A stretch of 44,104 nucleotides of DNA from Syntrophorhabdus sp. (GTDB lineage Bacteria > Desulfobacterota > Syntrophorhabdia > Syntrophorhabdales > Syntrophorhabdaceae): contig JAAYAK010000284.1 of the NCBI GenBank assembly GCA_012719415.1, forward strand, positions 1 through 44,104. The letters are read 5' to 3'. The notes beneath the pieces are model-generated. The model did not search any database. It was not told the DNA's origin and saw only the letters and a list, made by a program, of their open reading frames with translations. Both the position numbers and the translations under genes were made by a program. Below are positions 20,428 to 29,491 of this stretch, piece after piece. The first letter of the stretch is position 1. The number at the start of each line of letters is the position of its first letter.

Positions 20428-23220
20428 ATGGCGGATGACAGAGTCCAGCTTATCATAGAAGGAATTGATAGGGCCACGCAGGTCTTCAACGGTATCACGA
20501 AGCAACTGAAAGCGTTGCGAAACGAGGCGGACAAGGCAGGCACCGGCGTGGGAGAATCCTTTGCGAGGAGCAAGAGCCACCTCAATGCCGTAGAAAACCA
20601 GTTCGGTCGTATCAAGACCCAGATAATGGGTGTTGTTGCCGCTTGGAAACTCTTCGATATCGCCAGAGATGCCATCATGCTGACGAGCCGTGTGGAGACC
20701 CTTTCCGCAGTCCTCGGCGTTATGGGGCGCAACGTCCAGCTTTCGAAAGCCGAGGTGGCCGCCTATGTCGGCCAGGTCAAGGCCATGGGCATCACAACGG
20801 AGGCGTCCCAGCAAAGCATAATACGGATGGTTCAGGCCCAACTCGACCTCTCCAAGGCCGGACAGCTTGCACGGGTTGCCCAAGACGCGGCAGTTATCGG
20901 AAACGTCAACTCCTCTCAGGCTCTCGAGCAGATGATTCACGCGATTGTGACCTTGCAGCCGGAGGTCCTCCGAACCATTGGAATCACGGTCAATTTCGAA
21001 CAGGAATACAAGAAAGCGGCCGATACGGTCGGCAAGAGCGCAGACCAGCTCACCCAGGCTGAAAAGCAACAGATAGCCATGAATGCCGTTCTGGAGCAGG
21101 GAACGAAGATACAGGGTGCCTACGAGGCGGCAATGGGTACCGCCGGCAAGCAGCTCAAATCCATGGAGAGGTACACCGAGGAACTGAGACTCAAGCTCGG
21201 GGAGATAGGAAGCGGTGCATTCACGACGGTCATCTTTGAGGTGGTCGACGGCCTCAAAGAGTGGGACAAGTCACTTTCCGCCCTCAAGGAATCGGGGGAC
21301 CTCTCGCAGATGTCCGACGACCTTCAATACGGTGTCCTGGTGGCCCTCAACGACATCAAGACCCTCGCCGTGGACATCTGGAACGTCCTCAAGGAGTTCG
21401 GCCCCGTCGTTAAGCTCTTTCTCGAACTCATCGTCATGGCCGCCAACGGCTGGGGCGATATCCTGGCGGCTATTCGGCCAGTTACGGAGATAATGGGCAA
21501 ACTCATTGGCATGGGCTGGGACTTTGTACAGGTCCTTAAGAGCGCCGCGAATGTCTTGACGTCCATAGCTACGGGGGATTTTCAAGGACTCAAGCAGGCC
21601 CTCAGAGAGATCGGTTCGGCCGCGGGAGATCTGGCGAAAAAAACGAGCGAGGGTAGCGCCATGCTATTGCGGTTCCCTGAGAGCGTGGCCGATTCCCTTT
21701 TGGCAAGGGATGCGGCAAAACAGGCGGCAAGGAACAAGGTGGCTGAAGCGCGCGCCAAAAAGGAATACGAAAATGCCCAGCACATCCCTAGTGGTCTTGG
21801 AAAACCGACGTATGGTTCCGGCGAGACGTCCACAAAAAAAGGCGGCGGCAAGGGTGGCGAGAACGCCCTCGAGAGCTGGGCCTCCAAGCTCAGGGACCTT
21901 GACACCGATATACGGAAGGCCCTCTTTCCGGACGATGACCTATCCCGCAAGCTTGAAGACATCAGAAACAAATACGAAGATTTGATCGCTCAGGCCGGGA
22001 AGTATGCGAAAGAGCATGGCAAGGGTTTTGATACCGCCAAGGTTGAAGAGTGGCGCAAGACCATGGAACAGGCAGCCCGATCCGCCGACGCCGAGAAGAA
22101 ACTGAAAGCCTGGACGGACGTGGAGCAGCAGGTCACCGAGCGCACGGCTCCCGAGCTGGAACGACGTCTGGCAGCCGAAGATAAATTCATGAGGGAATCG
22201 GAGGAGAAGCTCAAGAAGGCTGGCTTCAGCCATGAAGAGATCTCCGAAAAGATGGTCCAGGTAACCGCCGCGGCGGCGGAGAAAAAGAAGAAGATCGAGC
22301 TTGACTACATTAACACGGTGATGGAAGCGGAGAGCCGCCGCTATCTGTCCCAGCTCGACATGATGGAGAAGGAACGTTCCGGATCGAAATTAGATATCAC
22401 CCGGCAGCGCATCTCCGTTTACCAGAGCATCCTGAGCGCGTATCAGCAGAACTGGGAGAACGAGACCGATCCCACGGCGAAGATCCTCTGGGCGGATAAA
22501 ATAGACGAGACGCGGTCCAAGCTCATCGATCTCAACATCACATTGAAAGAGCAGGACGGATTATTTACTGAAGGTCTCGGCAAGGGCCTGCGAGACTATC
22601 TCTGGGATATGAAATCCGTGTTCCAGCAGGGCGTGGAGATGGCCCGGGAGTCGGCCCAGGCGATGGAATCCGCCTTCTCCGACTTTTTCTTCGACGCCTT
22701 CCAGGGAAAGCTTCAATCACTGGCGGACTATCTCAACTCATTTCTGAAGTCTGTTCACCGGGCCCTGGCGAACGCGCTGGGACAGCAGGTGTCCACAGGT
22801 CTCACGTCCCTGGTGCAGGGCATTTTCTCCAGCGGGACGCTGTCGTCCACTGTAACCGGCTCCGTCGGCATTCCCTCCAGCGCCAACTACGTCCCTGGCG
22901 TGCACCACAGCGGGGGCGAGGTCAGAAAATTCATTCCAACCTTTCATGCGGGCGGCCTCAATGACGACGAGCGGCTGGTAATCAACCGCGTGGGTGAACG
23001 CTACATAACACGGGAGCAAAACGAATGGCTGACTCGTATGGCGAAGACAACCGAGGGGACACAGCCGAAGGTTTCACTTATCGTCAACAACAATACGGGG
23101 CAACCTGTCAAAGCAAGGCAGGAGACCACTCAGGTCAACCCTCAGGAGACGATCGTCACTCTCTGGCTCGATGCGTACAACCGGAACGCCTATGGCCTGA
23201 AGAGCGGTCTGGGGGGATAG
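20428..23220 (+). CDS. Tail tape measure protein
   Basis: The 930-residue protein begins MADDRVQLIIEGIDRATQVFNGITKQLKAL, typical of tape-measure proteins, and is largely helical. A hydrophobic stretch lies near residues 305-395 (VVKLFLELIVMAANGWGDILAAIRPVTEIMGKLIGMGWDF, in pieces). Charged coiled coils follow to about 790. The C-terminus (23161-23217) carries LWLDAYNRNAYGLKSGLGG, a motif found again at the ends of two early proteins of this prophage. Length implies a tail of roughly 140 nm at 1.5 angstrom per residue. GGGAGG precedes ATG 20428. Confidence 0.9.
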   Translation: MADDRVQLIIEGIDRATQVFNGITKQLKALRNEADKAGTGVGESFARSKSHLNAVENQFGRIKTQIMGVVAAWKLFDIARDAIMLTSRVETLSAVLGVMGRNVQLSKAEVAAYVGQVKAMGITTEASQQSIIRMVQAQLDLSKAGQLARVAQDAAVIGNVNSSQALEQMIHAIVTLQPEVLRTIGITVNFEQEYKKAADTVGKSADQLTQAEKQQIAMNAVLEQGTKIQGAYEAAMGTAGKQLKSMERYTEELRLKLGEIGSGAFTTVIFEVVDGLKEWDKSLSALKESGDLSQMSDDLQYGVLVALNDIKTLAVDIWNVLKEFGPVVKLFLELIVMAANGWGDILAAIRPVTEIMGKLIGMGWDFVQVLKSAANVLTSIATGDFQGLKQALREIGSAAGDLAKKTSEGSAMLLRFPESVADSLLARDAAKQAARNKVAEARAKKEYENAQHIPSGLGKPTYGSGETSTKKGGGKGGENALESWASKLRDLDTDIRKALFPDDDLSRKLEDIRNKYEDLIAQAGKYAKEHGKGFDTAKVEEWRKTMEQAARSADAEKKLKAWTDVEQQVTERTAPELERRLAAEDKFMRESEEKLKKAGFSHEEISEKMVQVTAAAAEKKKKIELDYINTVMEAESRRYLSQLDMMEKERSGSKLDITRQRISVYQSILSAYQQNWENETDPTAKILWADKIDETRSKLIDLNITLKEQDGLFTEGLGKGLRDYLWDMKSVFQQGVEMARESAQAMESAFSDFFFDAFQGKLQSLADYLNSFLKSVHRALANALGQQVSTGLTSLVQGIFSSGTLSSTVTGSVGIPSSANYVPGVHHSGGEVRKFIPTFHAGGLNDDERLVINRVGERYITREQNEWLTRMAKTTEGTQPKVSLIVNNNTGQPVKARQETTQVNPQETIVTLWLDAYNRNAYGLKSGLGG

Positions 23221-23223
23221 AGA

Positions 23224-23568
23224 ATGGACAGCTTCAATGAGGCATACGCAACACCGTGGACCTACGGGGCAAAGGGGGAGCATTACAAGCCACAGATCAG
23301 GACCGAAAAGGAGGCAAACTACGTCCAGGTTCGGTCCGCCGCCAGCAGGGCCCGTGAGAGAAGCATCCACCTGCCATGGGATCGGATCCCGATCGCAGAG
23401 TACCAGAGCATCATTACGTTCTTTGACAGCCATATTGGTGAAGCCTTCACCTGGACCAGCGAGGTCACCGGTACCACATATACCGTTGTCTTTGCGCAAG
23501 ACACTATCCCATACGAGGAGGTGTCTCACGGCATGAGGAAGATCGACGTCTACCTGGAGGAACTGTAA
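23224..23568 (+). CDS. Minor tail protein, gpM-like
   Basis: The 114-residue protein has the short beta-rich layout of lambda gpM-type tail-tip proteins (SAASRARERSIHLPWDRIPIAEYQSIITFFDSHIGEAFTW...TYTVVFAQDTIPY). It follows the tape measure and precedes the gpL-like gene, as M does between H and L. It forms part of the ring that closes the tail tube. The final ATG of its stop region (TAATG) starts the next gene. Confidence 0.8.
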   Translation: MDSFNEAYATPWTYGAKGEHYKPQIRTEKEANYVQVRSAASRARERSIHLPWDRIPIAEYQSIITFFDSHIGEAFTWTSEVTGTTYTVVFAQDTIPYEEVSHGMRKIDVYLEEL

Positions 23569-24203
23569 TGCCGCTGCCCATATCATCCCAGGCGATCCAG
23601 GAAAAGAACAAGCTGGAGGGAGGCGGTACCTGGATCATACTCCTCGATATCGACGTGCCCGGCCTCGAGGATAACATCAGGGTCACGAGCGACAACGAAG
23701 AGACCGTCTGGAACGGGAACACCTATGTGCCCTTCCCGTTCGAGATCGATGAGATCTCCGATTCATCGACCGGCGAGGTCCCCCGTGTAGACATCAAGGT
23801 GTCCAACATCACCCGGGCCATGGAGGGATACCTCCAGGATTACGACTACTACACGAAGGTCAACGGCTACAGCCCGATAGAGCTTACGATATCGGTGGTC
23901 CACTCGGCCCACCTCGATCTCACGGAACCGGAAACGGAATACGTCTTTCACCTGAAGCAGCCGAAGACGAACGCGAAATGGGCCACGTTCACCCTGGGGG
24001 CGAACAATCCCTTCAACAAGCGGTTTCCGCTTAACAGGCTCCTCAGGAACCGCTGTAGATATAAGCAATTCAAGGGAACGAGGTGCGGCTACACGGGTGC
24101 CGCCACATCCTGCAACAGGACCCTTGCCCGCTGCCGGGAACTGAATAACTCCGCACGGTTCGGAGGATTCCCCGGGGTCGGTAATTCGCCGGTGTTCGTA
24201 TGA
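23568..24203 (+). CDS. Minor tail protein, gpL-like with four-cysteine cluster site
   Basis: The 211-residue protein resembles lambda gpL. The N-terminal ~150 residues are beta rich (WIILLDIDVPG, VPRVDIKVSNITRAMEGYL), and the C-terminal part has four cysteines at residues 163, 173, 182 and 189 in LRNRCRYKQFKGTRCGYTG and CNRTLARCRELNN. In lambda gpL the corresponding cysteines hold an iron-sulphur cluster needed in the tail tip. ATG 23568 overlaps the previous stop, and the next gene overlaps in ATGA. Confidence 0.87.
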   Translation: MPLPISSQAIQEKNKLEGGGTWIILLDIDVPGLEDNIRVTSDNEETVWNGNTYVPFPFEIDEISDSSTGEVPRVDIKVSNITRAMEGYLQDYDYYTKVNGYSPIELTISVVHSAHLDLTEPETEYVFHLKQPKTNAKWATFTLGANNPFNKRFPLNRLLRNRCRYKQFKGTRCGYTGAATSCNRTLARCRELNNSARFGGFPGVGNSPVFV

Positions 24204-24622
24204 GGGATCTGCGTGACTTCATAGGCTGTCCCTTCCGCAACCACGGCCGCGGCGAGATCGATCCCGAGACCAGGAGGCCTCTCTACGATTGCTATGGTCT
24301 CTTCATGGCCATCTACAAGGAATGCTATGGCATCACCTTGCCGGATTATACAATCTCCTGCTTCGCAACCGAGGAGATCCGGGCACAGTTCGAGAAGGAA
24401 GTCGGCAGGTGGGAAGAGCTGCGGGAGCCTGAGACTCCCTGTGCAGTGGCTCTGGCTGCGAATACACATTTTCCCGGTATGGTCTGCCACTTCGGGATCT
24501 ACGTGGGCTATGGGAAATTCATCCATACGCTGAAGAAGGCCGGATCCATCGTTTCCCATGTGTACGACCCAGTCTGGAAGAACAAGATCAAAGGATACTA
24601 CCGGTGGAAAAGATCCTCCTGA
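24200..24622 (+). CDS. Tail assembly peptidase, gpK-like NlpC/P60
   Basis: The 140-residue protein keeps the NlpC/P60 core of lambda gpK: Cys31 in YDCYGLFMAIY, His97 in VCHFGIYVGYGKF and a second His109 in FIHTL. It likely acts as a peptidoglycan-opening peptidase or an assembly factor at the tail tip. The N-terminal Mov34/JAB part of gpK is missing, so this is the short form. It overlaps the gpL-like gene by four bases and the I-J gene by 19. Confidence 0.87.
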   Translation: MRDLRDFIGCPFRNHGRGEIDPETRRPLYDCYGLFMAIYKECYGITLPDYTISCFATEEIRAQFEKEVGRWEELREPETPCAVALAANTHFPGMVCHFGIYVGYGKFIHTLKKAGSIVSHVYDPVWKNKIKGYYRWKRSS

Positions 24623-27600
24623 CCTGTATCAAGAATCCCTTCAAGCCTCTCGAGAGCAGGATAGTGATGGAGGTGGACCGTCTTCCGTCCATGCGTGACG
24701 CCGTGCGGGAGTTCTTTCCCGCTCCCCTGGACAGCGGTTTTGACGTTGTTGTGTCGCTGACCACCAGGACGATGCCATCACGGATCCTGACGGATGAGGA
24801 GATCGATAGAATACTGCCGACAGCCGGAGATTCGATCGTATTCGCAGCCGTGCCCCATGGTGGGGACGGGGGTGGAGGAGGCGGCAAGGATATCGTCCGG
24901 ACTGTCGCGATGCTCGCAGTTGTGGTGGCGGCTTCCATAGTGACGGCCGGTGTCGGATCGGTCCTCATGGGGGGGTCGTTTATCGGCGGCGGCATGATCG
25001 CGGCAACAGGCACTGCAGCATTTTGGGGTGCCATGGCAGGAATGGGGGTCATGGTCGCCGGTGGTCTTCTCGTCAACGCAATCCTCCCGGTGTCATCATC
25101 TGTCGACTCGGTAGATGCGTCCTATGCCTCCGCCGACTACAGCAAATCGAACACCTATGGTTGGGATCCGTCGCCTAACGGCGACCAGGAAGGAGGAATG
25201 CTCGGCGTCCTTTACGGGACCCACCGGGTGACGCCCCATATCAACGGGCGATATGTTTCGACCAGCGGTAACTCCCAATACCTCAATGTCCTGTATGCAG
25301 TGTGCGAAGGAGGACAGACCGGCATCGATTCCATAAGCGACGTCGAGATCAATGATAACCCGGCCGCCTACTACAGTTCCGTCGAGCTCGTGACCCGCCT
25401 GGGGACAAACGACCAGGCAGTAATCCCGTATTTCAACGACACCATTCTCGACACGCCCGTTGGCGCCAGGCTTTCAACGTCCCATGTGACACGTCAGACG
25501 ATGGGGAACACCGCTCAGGGGCTGGGTGTCGGCATATACCTGCCCTATGGCTTGTACTACGCGAACGACAACGGGGGATTGACGGCCCAGTCGGTAACCT
25601 ACCAGGTCGAGTACAAGAAGTCTGAGGATCCCGATTGGTCGATATGGGGGACCTACACCGTCACGGCCGCGCAGAACAGCGCGATAAGAGAATACAGGAG
25701 GATCGATAATCTCGATCCCGGGCAATACGATCTCCGGGTTGTCCTGACATCAGCCCTGCCCACCGGGTCACGCTACAGGAACGACACGTACTGGGAATAT
25801 CTGGAAGAGATCATTTATGACGATTTCACCTATCCGGGTGTGGCCCTGCTGGCCGTGAACGCGCTCGCCACGGATGAGCTCTCGAATTCCACTCCCCGCG
25901 TGACGTGCCTTGGATCCCGTCTCACCGTGCCGGTCTGGACCGGCTCGGCCTATGAGAACAAGCCGGCCACGAATCCGGCCTGGGCCGCCTACGATATCGT
26001 CCACAACGACGAATACGGTGGAGCGGTCCCGTACTCCCGAATCATCTACCAGAAGTTCCTGGAGTGGGCTGACTGGTGCGACGAGAAGGGCTACACATGC
26101 AACATCTATTTCGACACGATGAAGAACCTGAGGCGGGCCCTCGACACGATATGTACGCTAGGCCGCGGCAACGTTCTGCAGATAGGGTCGAAATTCACCT
26201 GCATCTACGACGGTGATGTCTTGCCGGCGGACAGTTTCCTCTTCAGCATGGGGAACATCAACAGGAACTCCTTTGGCGAGGAGTGGCTGCCCATGGACGA
26301 CCGGGCGAACCAGATCGAGGTGGTCTACTACGATGCCGAATTGAACTACAAGAAGCAACCAGTTGTTGTCGAGCAGGATGGCTTCGATGATCTCGGGGTC
26401 GACGTGTCACCGAGACAGGTGGACCTGGTTGGCTGCACCGATCGGACCATGGCGATAAAGCATGGCAAATTCCTGCTGAACTGCAACAGGTACATCACGC
26501 TCACGGCTTCGTGGGAAGCCGACGTGGATGCGATCCACTGCCTGCCGGGAGATATTGTACGGGTGGCTCACGACGTACCTCAATGGGGCTACTCGGGACG
26601 CGTTGTGTTGGCACGGGCGAACACGGTGACGCTGGACCGGGAGGTCACGCTGGAACCGGACACCACCTACGGGATTCAGGTGCAGCATTACGAAACAGAC
26701 GTACTGGAAGAACTGACTGTCGAGGCTGTCGCCGCCACCAAGACGACGAGCGAGCTTATCCTTACGAGCTCGTGGGAGAACACCCCGCCCCCCTTGTCAA
26801 ACTATAGCTTTGGTGAGGTAGGCAGAGTCAGCAAGCTGTTCAGGATCACGAGGATCGCCAAGGCGCAGGATATGAAGAGGAGAATCACCGCGGTCGAGCA
26901 CGTGGCGGATGTCTACAATGATTCGGTTGCCGTGCCGGCGATCTCAAACGCATCGAGCCTTACTGTGCTGGCGGGCCTCAATGTAACGGAGATATTCCGG
27001 AAGAGCCCTCTTGGAACGTTCGAATCCGTGGCTTCTTTGACCTGGAGGGGCTACGCCCTCCAATACTGGATATACCAGGCGAGTTCCGCTGCGGGACCGT
27101 GGACGCTACTGGGATCCACCACAAACCGGTCATACGAGACCGATCCGCTGCTCAAGGAAGGGGCCCTGTACTATTTCTGTGTGACGGCCGACAAGAGCAT
27201 AGAGAGCGGAATTGTCAAGAGCGTCTACATCTACGGCAAGACACGCGCACCCTCGGATGTTCAGAACTTCCGCGCCAGTCCGGCCCAGGGGGGTTTGATA
27301 CTGTCGTGGGATGCGGTGGCGGATCCGGACATCGACTATTACCTGCTCAAATTCTCGCAGAATACCAGCGACACCTGGAACAAGATGACGGAGATGTCGA
27401 AGGTTTACGGCACTTCCGTGACCCTCCCAGCTGCCCTGTCCGGAAAGTACGCCGTCAAAGCCGTGGATCTCAATGAGCCTCAGAACGAGAGTGAGAACGC
27501 CGCCTACATCGTCACGGACGTGCCCACGGTGTTGCACTGGAACGCATACCGGGAAGACATAGAAGAACCTACCTTTTCGGGGACGAAGACAGGCCTCACG

Positions 27601-28272
27601 ATCATCAACGGTTGTCTCTATCTCGACACTATCCTGGGGCTTGACGACATCGAGGAGGTGGACGCTCTCGAGGATTTTGATTCCCTCGACTCGGGCTACG
27701 TGACAGAAGGGACCTACGAACTCGAGGAACTCGACTTCGGGAGCATCCAGACGGCCAGGTGCAGCATGCTGGTCGAGTTCTCCGGCTTCGACCGGTCACA
27801 GTCATTCGACGACATTAGCGATTTTGATGCGATCGAGAACTTCGATGGGGACACGGCCGGAGCGACCATCAAGACGCAGATCTCCACGAGCCGCGACGGA
27901 GTGTCATACTCAGACTGGATGGATTTCGTTGTCGGTGACTTTACGGCGCGCTACATAAAGCGCCGGGTTGTGATGACAGCTCCGGACGCCACGCTCGGGA
28001 TCCTCATATCGGCGATCCATTCCTACGCCGACATGCCGGACAGGAGCGAGTCCGGACAGGATGTGGACTGCGGCACCGGTGGTATCGCGCCGACATTCAC
28101 AACGCCGTTCATGGGCAAACCCCGAATTGGAGTAACCATACAGGGATGGCAAAATGGGGACTATCCGTACCTCGATCCGAGTCTCATAACAACGGATGGT
28201 TTCAGTCTTGTCATAAAGAACGGCACGTCACCAGTTGAACGGCTTGTCGACTGGACGGCCGCAGGATACTAA
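24604..28272 (+). CDS. Tail tip and host-recognition protein, gpI-gpJ fusion
   Basis: The 1222-residue protein starts (GTG 24604) with about 90 residues like the tail assembly protein gpI, then a glycine-rich hinge (GGDGGGGGG) and a hydrophobic stretch at about 100-165. The J-like part follows (YGWDPSPNGDQEGGMLGVLYGTHRV at about 182-206 and the tail-hub domains). Two fibronectin-III-like domains lie near residues 800-880 and 885-975. The C-terminus has repeated acidic short motifs (LGLDDIEEVDALEDFDSLD, then FDDISDFDAIENFDGD). It forms the central tail spike. No Shine-Dalgarno is obvious. Confidence 0.88.
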   Translation: MEKILLTCIKNPFKPLESRIVMEVDRLPSMRDAVREFFPAPLDSGFDVVVSLTTRTMPSRILTDEEIDRILPTAGDSIVFAAVPHGGDGGGGGGKDIVRTVAMLAVVVAASIVTAGVGSVLMGGSFIGGGMIAATGTAAFWGAMAGMGVMVAGGLLVNAILPVSSSVDSVDASYASADYSKSNTYGWDPSPNGDQEGGMLGVLYGTHRVTPHINGRYVSTSGNSQYLNVLYAVCEGGQTGIDSISDVEINDNPAAYYSSVELVTRLGTNDQAVIPYFNDTILDTPVGARLSTSHVTRQTMGNTAQGLGVGIYLPYGLYYANDNGGLTAQSVTYQVEYKKSEDPDWSIWGTYTVTAAQNSAIREYRRIDNLDPGQYDLRVVLTSALPTGSRYRNDTYWEYLEEIIYDDFTYPGVALLAVNALATDELSNSTPRVTCLGSRLTVPVWTGSAYENKPATNPAWAAYDIVHNDEYGGAVPYSRIIYQKFLEWADWCDEKGYTCNIYFDTMKNLRRALDTICTLGRGNVLQIGSKFTCIYDGDVLPADSFLFSMGNINRNSFGEEWLPMDDRANQIEVVYYDAELNYKKQPVVVEQDGFDDLGVDVSPRQVDLVGCTDRTMAIKHGKFLLNCNRYITLTASWEADVDAIHCLPGDIVRVAHDVPQWGYSGRVVLARANTVTLDREVTLEPDTTYGIQVQHYETDVLEELTVEAVAATKTTSELILTSSWENTPPPLSNYSFGEVGRVSKLFRITRIAKAQDMKRRITAVEHVADVYNDSVAVPAISNASSLTVLAGLNVTEIFRKSPLGTFESVASLTWRGYALQYWIYQASSAAGPWTLLGSTTNRSYETDPLLKEGALYYFCVTADKSIESGIVKSVYIYGKTRAPSDVQNFRASPAQGGLILSWDAVADPDIDYYLLKFSQNTSDTWNKMTEMSKVYGTSVTLPAALSGKYAVKAVDLNEPQNESENAAYIVTDVPTVLHWNAYREDIEEPTFSGTKTGLTIINGCLYLDTILGLDDIEEVDALEDFDSLDSGYVTEGTYELEELDFGSIQTARCSMLVEFSGFDRSQSFDDISDFDAIENFDGDTAGATIKTQISTSRDGVSYSDWMDFVVGDFTARYIKRRVVMTAPDATLGILISAIHSYADMPDRSESGQDVDCGTGGIAPTFTTPFMGKPRIGVTIQGWQNGDYPYLDPSLITTDGFSLVIKNGTSPVERLVDWTAAGY

Positions 28273-28282
28273 GGGAGGCGTC

Positions 28283-29482
28283 ATGCAACACGACTACGAC
28301 ATCACCACCGCGGATGCAAATACCGGAGCAACGATCAGGGCGGCGATAAACGCAGCCCTCAAAGCCCTGGCCACCCTGAACGAAGGTGCCGACGAGCCTG
28401 CAGCGACCTTCCCGAACATGTTCTGGCCCGACCTTACGAACAATCTTCTGAAGCGTAGAAATCCAGCCAATACAGCATGGATAACGATGGGTACCCTGTC
28501 CGACATCTATCTGGGCCTGGCTGCGACCTTCGACGAGAATAGCTTCACCGAGTCCCAGCAGATCGAGGGAGATGCGCTTCTGCTCAGGCTGAACGATACA
28601 GGGGCATCGGGCGAGGAGTGGGCGATCAGATCGGACGGAGGGAACCTGGAGATCGTTCTGAACACAGGAACCGAAAGCGCCCCCGTGTGGACCGTGCAGG
28701 CGCGGATAGACGTGAACGCCCTGAGGATCGGGAATGGCGCCTCGGCGGACATCGATATAGTGGCCAACAACGATGCGGGCAACAAACCCAGGCTCAGGTA
28801 TCAGGCAGCGGGGTCGAAATGGCAGTATTCCAATGACGGGACGACCTTCAACGACATAGGAGGATCAGCCAGTAGTCTGCCGACAGGGGGTACAACAGGG
28901 CAGGTCTTGGCAAAGACGACCGGGGCGGACTACGACGCCGGGTGGATCACGCCCGCGAATACCGGGAAGTTGCAGAGGGCAATCTTTGGCAGTTCCGGGA
29001 CATTCACATTCCCCGCGGGCACGACTGCCAGCACGGTGTTCAAATTCACGATTACGGGCGGCGGCGCAGGCACATACTGGGGCACGGGTAACTATTCCAT
29101 CGGGGGTGGCGCAGGCGCAACGGCCATAGTATGGCTGTCGGGCTTCACGGCAGGTCAATACATTAACGTCGTCGTTGGCGCAGGTGGCGGTTATGCGACG
29201 CACGGCGGAGCCAGCTACATTTCCTCGGGCAGTGCTCCCATTACAACCGTATCAGGGGGTGGCGGATATCATAATGGTGTCGGGGGCAGCGGGAGCAACG
29301 GGCACATCAATATCCCTGGCGGGTACGGCAAGGGCATCGGCAACTACAATGAAGGATTGATCGGCGGAAACTCGGTCTATGGCAGTTGGCCTGCATATGG
29401 GGCAGGAGGGAGCTACAATACTACCGATGCCAATGGCAGAATTGGTCAGCAAGGTGTCGTAGTAGTGGAATGGGTGCTCTAG
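28283..29482 (+). CDS. Tail fibre with glycine-rich tip domain
   Basis: The 399-residue protein has an N-terminal anchor (MQHDYDITTADANTGATIRAAINAALKALATLNEG) shared with the next gene, repeats in the middle, a collagen-free linker, and a C-terminal domain with glycine blocks (TGGGAGTYWG, GGGAGAT, GAGGGYATHGG, SGGGGYHNGVGGSGS) like the polyglycine adhesin tips of T2/S16-type fibres. These blocks pack as polyglycine helices, and the loops between them bind receptors. GGGAGG lies before ATG 28283, right after the I-J gene. Confidence 0.82.
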   Translation: MQHDYDITTADANTGATIRAAINAALKALATLNEGADEPAATFPNMFWPDLTNNLLKRRNPANTAWITMGTLSDIYLGLAATFDENSFTESQQIEGDALLLRLNDTGASGEEWAIRSDGGNLEIVLNTGTESAPVWTVQARIDVNALRIGNGASADIDIVANNDAGNKPRLRYQAAGSKWQYSNDGTTFNDIGGSASSLPTGGTTGQVLAKTTGADYDAGWITPANTGKLQRAIFGSSGTFTFPAGTTASTVFKFTITGGGAGTYWGTGNYSIGGGAGATAIVWLSGFTAGQYINVVVGAGGGYATHGGASYISSGSAPITTVSGGGGYHNGVGGSGSNGHINIPGGYGKGIGNYNEGLIGGNSVYGSWPAYGAGGSYNTTDANGRIGQQGVVVVEWVL

Positions 29483-29491
29483 GAGGGACAA

